Assembly: GCA_043764895.1 (NCBI GenBank)
Contig: JAYUJY010000052.1
Coordinates: forward strand, 1 to 7,622
DNA: 7,622 nucleotides
Reading direction: 5' to 3'
Source: JAAFJU01 sp043764895
GTDB taxonomy: Bacteria > Cyanobacteriota > Cyanobacteriia > Leptolyngbyales > Leptolyngbyaceae
How positions within the stretch are numbered: the first letter of the stretch is position 1; every line of letters starts with the position of its first letter. This document shows positions 5,672 to 7,622 of the stretch, one piece after another. The notes under the pieces are model-generated. The model had not been told where the DNA came from. It was given only the letters and a program-made list of their open reading frames with translations, and did not search any database. The position numbers and the translations under genes are program-made.

Positions 5672-5956
5672 ATGAATCCTATCTTATCTCCGCTCCAAGC
5701 TCCTTCCCCGAAGGAGACCAACCCTGGTGATCGTGCTTACACGCTTCAAGATCGCAGCATTCTAGATCGCAATACTCAAGATCTGAATGTTCAACGTCTT
5801 AGTGCTCAAGATCGATCGATGCAAAGTGAACAAACATGCCCCTGTTGCTCAGATATTCTACTGCGTCATGTTTCGGGCGGTCGAATTTATTGGCGCTGTG
5901 GCTATTGCTATCAGGAAATGCCTGTGATGGAGGACTACTTTACGTCGTCTCTTTAA
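5672..5956 (+). CDS. Small zinc-ribbon protein with pentapeptide-repeat linker
   Basis: A 94-residue cytosolic protein. Residues 1-25 are proline-rich and polar; 26-50 are five tandem pentapeptides (QDRSI, LDRNT, QDLNV, QRLSA, QDRSM); 56-83 form a zinc ribbon with CPCC (56-59) and CGYC (76-79) around LLRHVSGGRIYWR, ending in QEMPVME. The four outer cysteines (56, 59, 76, 79) should bind one zinc; C58 is extra. Short cyanobacterial proteins with the same CPCC...YW.C..C.QEMP pattern are known to me as hypothetical proteins. Such a ribbon could bind nucleic acid or a protein partner; neither is shown. The start ATG lacks a Shine-Dalgarno sequence. The stop codon is 11 bases from the convergent stop of the sensor kinase. 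The gap between them contains the palindrome GATTTAAATC (5965-5974), which extends into the kinase's last codons. Confidence 0.75.
   Translation: MNPILSPLQAPSPKETNPGDRAYTLQDRSILDRNTQDLNVQRLSAQDRSMQSEQTCPCCSDILLRHVSGGRIYWRCGYCYQEMPVMEDYFTSSL
5747..5821 (+). repeat. Five 15-bp tandem units inside the zinc-ribbon gene
   Basis: Five in-frame 15-base units run without gaps, each close to CAAGATCGCAGCATT; the conserved core is CAAGATC or a one- or two-base variant. They encode the pentapeptides Q/L-D/R-R/L-S/N-x. Divergence among units shows the array is not newly made. One unit, QDLNV, is close to the A(D/N)Lxx pattern of pentapeptide-repeat proteins, but five units are too few to build that fold. 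Confidence 0.75.
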
Positions 5957-5967
5957 AGAGGTTCGAT

Positions 5968-7533
5968 TTAAATCCGATCGACTGACTGAATCGGTAGTTG
6001 AAGAGTCAATGTAGTGCCTTGTCCGATTTTAGAATGAACGACGATCGAGCCTTGGTGCTTTTGCATTACCTCGTCACAAATCGAAAGCCCTAGGCCCGTT
6101 CCTTTATCAACGGACTTCGTCGTAAAAAACGGCTTAAAGATGCTGGATTGAATCTCTGATGGAATTCCTGGACCATTATCGAAAATCGTAATCTGTACGC
6201 AATCATTCATGACTTGAGTCTGAATTTCGAGGTATTTTGGTCCAATCTGAGCCTCGATCGCATCTAAGGCATTGTTAATCACATGCAGAAAGACCTGATT
6301 CAGTTGAGCGGGATGGCACGGGATGCTCGGCACTTGGCCATAGTTGCGCTTAACCTCAACCGCAGTGCTCTGAAGTCGATGTCCGAGTAACAGCAGCGTG
6401 CTCTCCAAGACATCCTGAATATGGACCGTTTTGGGTTTGACTTCATCAAGCTTAGAAAATGTGCAGAGCGATACGATAATGTTACGAATGCGATCGACTC
6501 CGGTTTTCATGGAGTTCATTACTTTAGGCAAATCCCGTTGAATAAAGTCGATATCCAGCGTTTCTAGAGAGGTCTGAATCTCAGGGGTTGCGATCGGATA
6601 GGCGGTTTTGTAGAGGTGTAAAAGTTTGAGTAAGTCCTCCGTATGATGATGGAAGTGCTGAATATTTCCATGTATAAAATTAATTGGATTACTGATTTCG
6701 TGGGCAATGCCCGCCACCATTTGCCCCAGTCCCGTCATCTTTTCTGACTGGACAATGTGCGCTTGCATATTCTGAAGCTTCACCAGGGTTTCACTAAGCT
6801 GCTGCGACTGCAACTGGGCGGCAAGAGTAGTGGCCCGGAGTGCCTTGAGGTTTTCGTAAGCTTGAACGTGGTAGCGAATGCGCGCAATCAGTTCGACAGG
6901 TTCAGGAAGCTTAATTAGATAATCATTTGCACCGTAGGTAAAGGCTTCTGCTTTAAGATAGGCATCTTCTTTGCAGGACAAGACGATCATCGGAATGTCT
7001 TTCGTGGCGGGGTTGAGGCGGAACCACCTGAGCAACATCAAGCCATCCACATCTGGCATCACCAAATCTTGCAAAATAATACTCGGAGCCAAATCGATCG
7101 CCATGCTGATAGCCAACGTCGGATCATTGCAATAGTGAAAGTCAATGTCAGACTCGGTGCGTAAACTGCGCTGGATCATGTCACTGACTAGACTCTGATC
7201 GTCAATCAAAAGAACAGAAATGCGCGTCTCCCCACCGCCACCGATGCCGTCTGTGACATCATAGTACGGAACTAAGTCACACTGAGCGTGGCCCATATTG
7301 GATGCAGTGTTTGTTGGACGAGCTGATGGTGGACGAGCTGATGGTAGACGAGCAGAGGCGATGAAAGAGTTGGGTGACACGTTTGCCTCAGAAGATGAGT
7401 TGTTGGAGTAGTGATCAAAAGAGTATGTCCTACACATAGAGTGCCCGTAATCCAACTTAGAATCACTACAAAACAAGGATTCAACTCTGTCCATAAATTT
7501 GCTTGACAGTCTCTCGAAATCGCCTAGTATCAT
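5968..7533 (-). CDS. REC-HisKA-HATPase hybrid sensor kinase with WspR-like receiver
   Basis: A cytosolic two-component kinase fused behind a receiver. Numbered from the far-upstream GTG at 7584, residues 18-120 are a low-complexity N-terminus with SAR-P repeats and a GGGG turn. The receiver (121-245) has acidic D128-D129, phosphoacceptor D173 in ILQDLVMPD, S203 and K225 in DYLIKLPEPVELIARIRYH, a pattern very like the WspR receiver. A coiled coil (247-283) leads to HisKA with H295 in GIAHEISNPINF. The ATPase has the N box (NN 437-438), DNGPGIP (469-475), FKPFFTTK and GTGLGLSI (495-502). All catalytic residues are present. No membrane segment or sensor domain is seen, so input probably comes through the receiver from a partner kinase. 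The GTG at 7584 lies in a repeat; ATG at 7531-7533 is preferred, and ATG 7492-7494 is possible. None has a clear Shine-Dalgarno sequence. Output partner is unknown. Confidence 0.9.
   Translation of the reverse strand: MILGDFERLSSKFMDRVESLFCSDSKLDYGHSMCRTYSFDHYSNNSSSEANVSPNSFIASARLPSARPPSARPTNTASNMGHAQCDLVPYYDVTDGIGGGGETRISVLLIDDQSLVSDMIQRSLRTESDIDFHYCNDPTLAISMAIDLAPSIILQDLVMPDVDGLMLLRWFRLNPATKDIPMIVLSCKEDAYLKAEAFTYGANDYLIKLPEPVELIARIRYHVQAYENLKALRATTLAAQLQSQQLSETLVKLQNMQAHIVQSEKMTGLGQMVAGIAHEISNPINFIHGNIQHFHHHTEDLLKLLHLYKTAYPIATPEIQTSLETLDIDFIQRDLPKVMNSMKTGVDRIRNIIVSLCTFSKLDEVKPKTVHIQDVLESTLLLLGHRLQSTAVEVKRNYGQVPSIPCHPAQLNQVFLHVINNALDAIEAQIGPKYLEIQTQVMNDCVQITIFDNGPGIPSEIQSSIFKPFFTTKSVDKGTGLGLSICDEVMQKHQGSIVVHSKIGQGTTLTLQLPIQSVDRI
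7312..7356 (-). repeat. Three 15-bp tandem units in the kinase N-terminus
   Basis: Read on the plus strand, GGACGAGCTGATGGT occurs at 7316-7330 and identically at 7331-7345, with a third diverged copy following. On the coding strand they give SARLP, SARPP and SARPT, a flexible proline- and arginine-rich linker before the receiver. Two exact copies suggest recent slippage or unequal exchange, so copy number may vary between strains. Confidence 0.8.
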
Positions 7534-7561
7534 GCGGCGTAAATAAGCCAGGTATTTAGAA

Positions 7562-7599
7562 CCTCTCCGTTGGGTTTGGGGCACGGCGTGCCATGCCCC
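7562..7599 (-). repeat. Right-edge copy of the dispersed repeat with GC-rich palindrome
   Basis: Bases 7578-7599 (plus strand GGGGCACGGC...GCCATGCCCC) form a near-perfect palindrome; on the minus strand the single mismatch becomes a G-U wobble in RNA. The adjoining CGTTGGGTTTG is the inverted counterpart of the left-edge copy. The element lies upstream of the kinase gene and its transcript would carry the hairpin if transcription starts beyond it. It also supplies the spurious-looking GTG start at 7584. The last 23 bases (7600-7622) show nothing recognisable. Confidence 0.65.
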
Positions 7600-7622
7600 T
7601 ACAAATCTATCTTTCCAGAGAC

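Noticed and set aside
5747..5821. True pentapeptide-repeat (A(D/N)Lxx) fold in the zinc-ribbon protein
   Set aside because: Only one of five units fits the consensus and a solenoid needs many more units.
7272..7484. Second minus-strand frame over the kinase N-terminus (70 residues)
   Set aside because: It exists because the 15-bp tandem repeat is open in several frames; the kinase frame continues into conserved domains.

Overview
The window looks like a chromosomal stretch of a filamentous or otherwise large-genome cyanobacterium. The signs are a full HIP1 octamer (GCGATCGC, 4105-4112), very frequent CGATCG cores, a cyanobacterial-style HTH-NACHT NTPase, a cyanobacterial-type response-regulator/histidine-kinase fusion, and cyanobacterial-type palindromic repeats and MITE-like elements. 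No rRNA, tRNA, CRISPR array or transposase gene was seen. All family assignments come from reading motifs; no search was run.

Layout. At the left edge, a repeat copy (1-23) runs into a short open frame that may be the tail of an upstream gene (1-72). Next, on the minus strand, is a small secreted four-cysteine protein (76-468). A shared upstream region of about 250-330 bp, with a perfect dyad (711-731) and two TTTTATAAA boxes, separates it from the largest gene, an HTH-NACHT STAND NTPase (799-3117). A 150-bp MITE-like element with a very stable internal hairpin (3135-3284) follows directly. Then come a glycine-rich stress protein of the YflT/general stress protein 17M type (3427-3963), a second small inverted-repeat element (3970-4058) and a membrane di-iron hydroxylase of the sterol desaturase/fatty acid hydroxylase superfamily (4139-4924). 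Three small plus-strand genes follow: an unassigned 105-residue protein (5095-5412), a tiny two-helix membrane protein resembling the lmo0937 family (about 5492-5629), and a zinc-ribbon protein with five pentapeptide repeats (5672-5956). Convergent with these is a REC-HisKA-HATPase kinase whose receiver domain looks WspR-like (5968-7533). The right edge carries an inverted copy of the left-edge repeat plus an adjoining palindrome (7562-7599).

How the genes may work together. The NACHT protein has the architecture of bacterial conflict (anti-phage or programmed-response) ATPases, with a DNA-binding N-terminus, a central switch ATPase and a C-terminal helical region. The YflT-like protein and the lmo0937-like protein are both types often linked to envelope or general stress. 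The kinase and zinc-ribbon protein suggest a local signalling pair, but only their convergent arrangement supports this. There is no clear single operon. The region reads as a mosaic of accessory genes separated by small non-autonomous elements, and the NACHT gene is the best candidate for an immune or conflict system.
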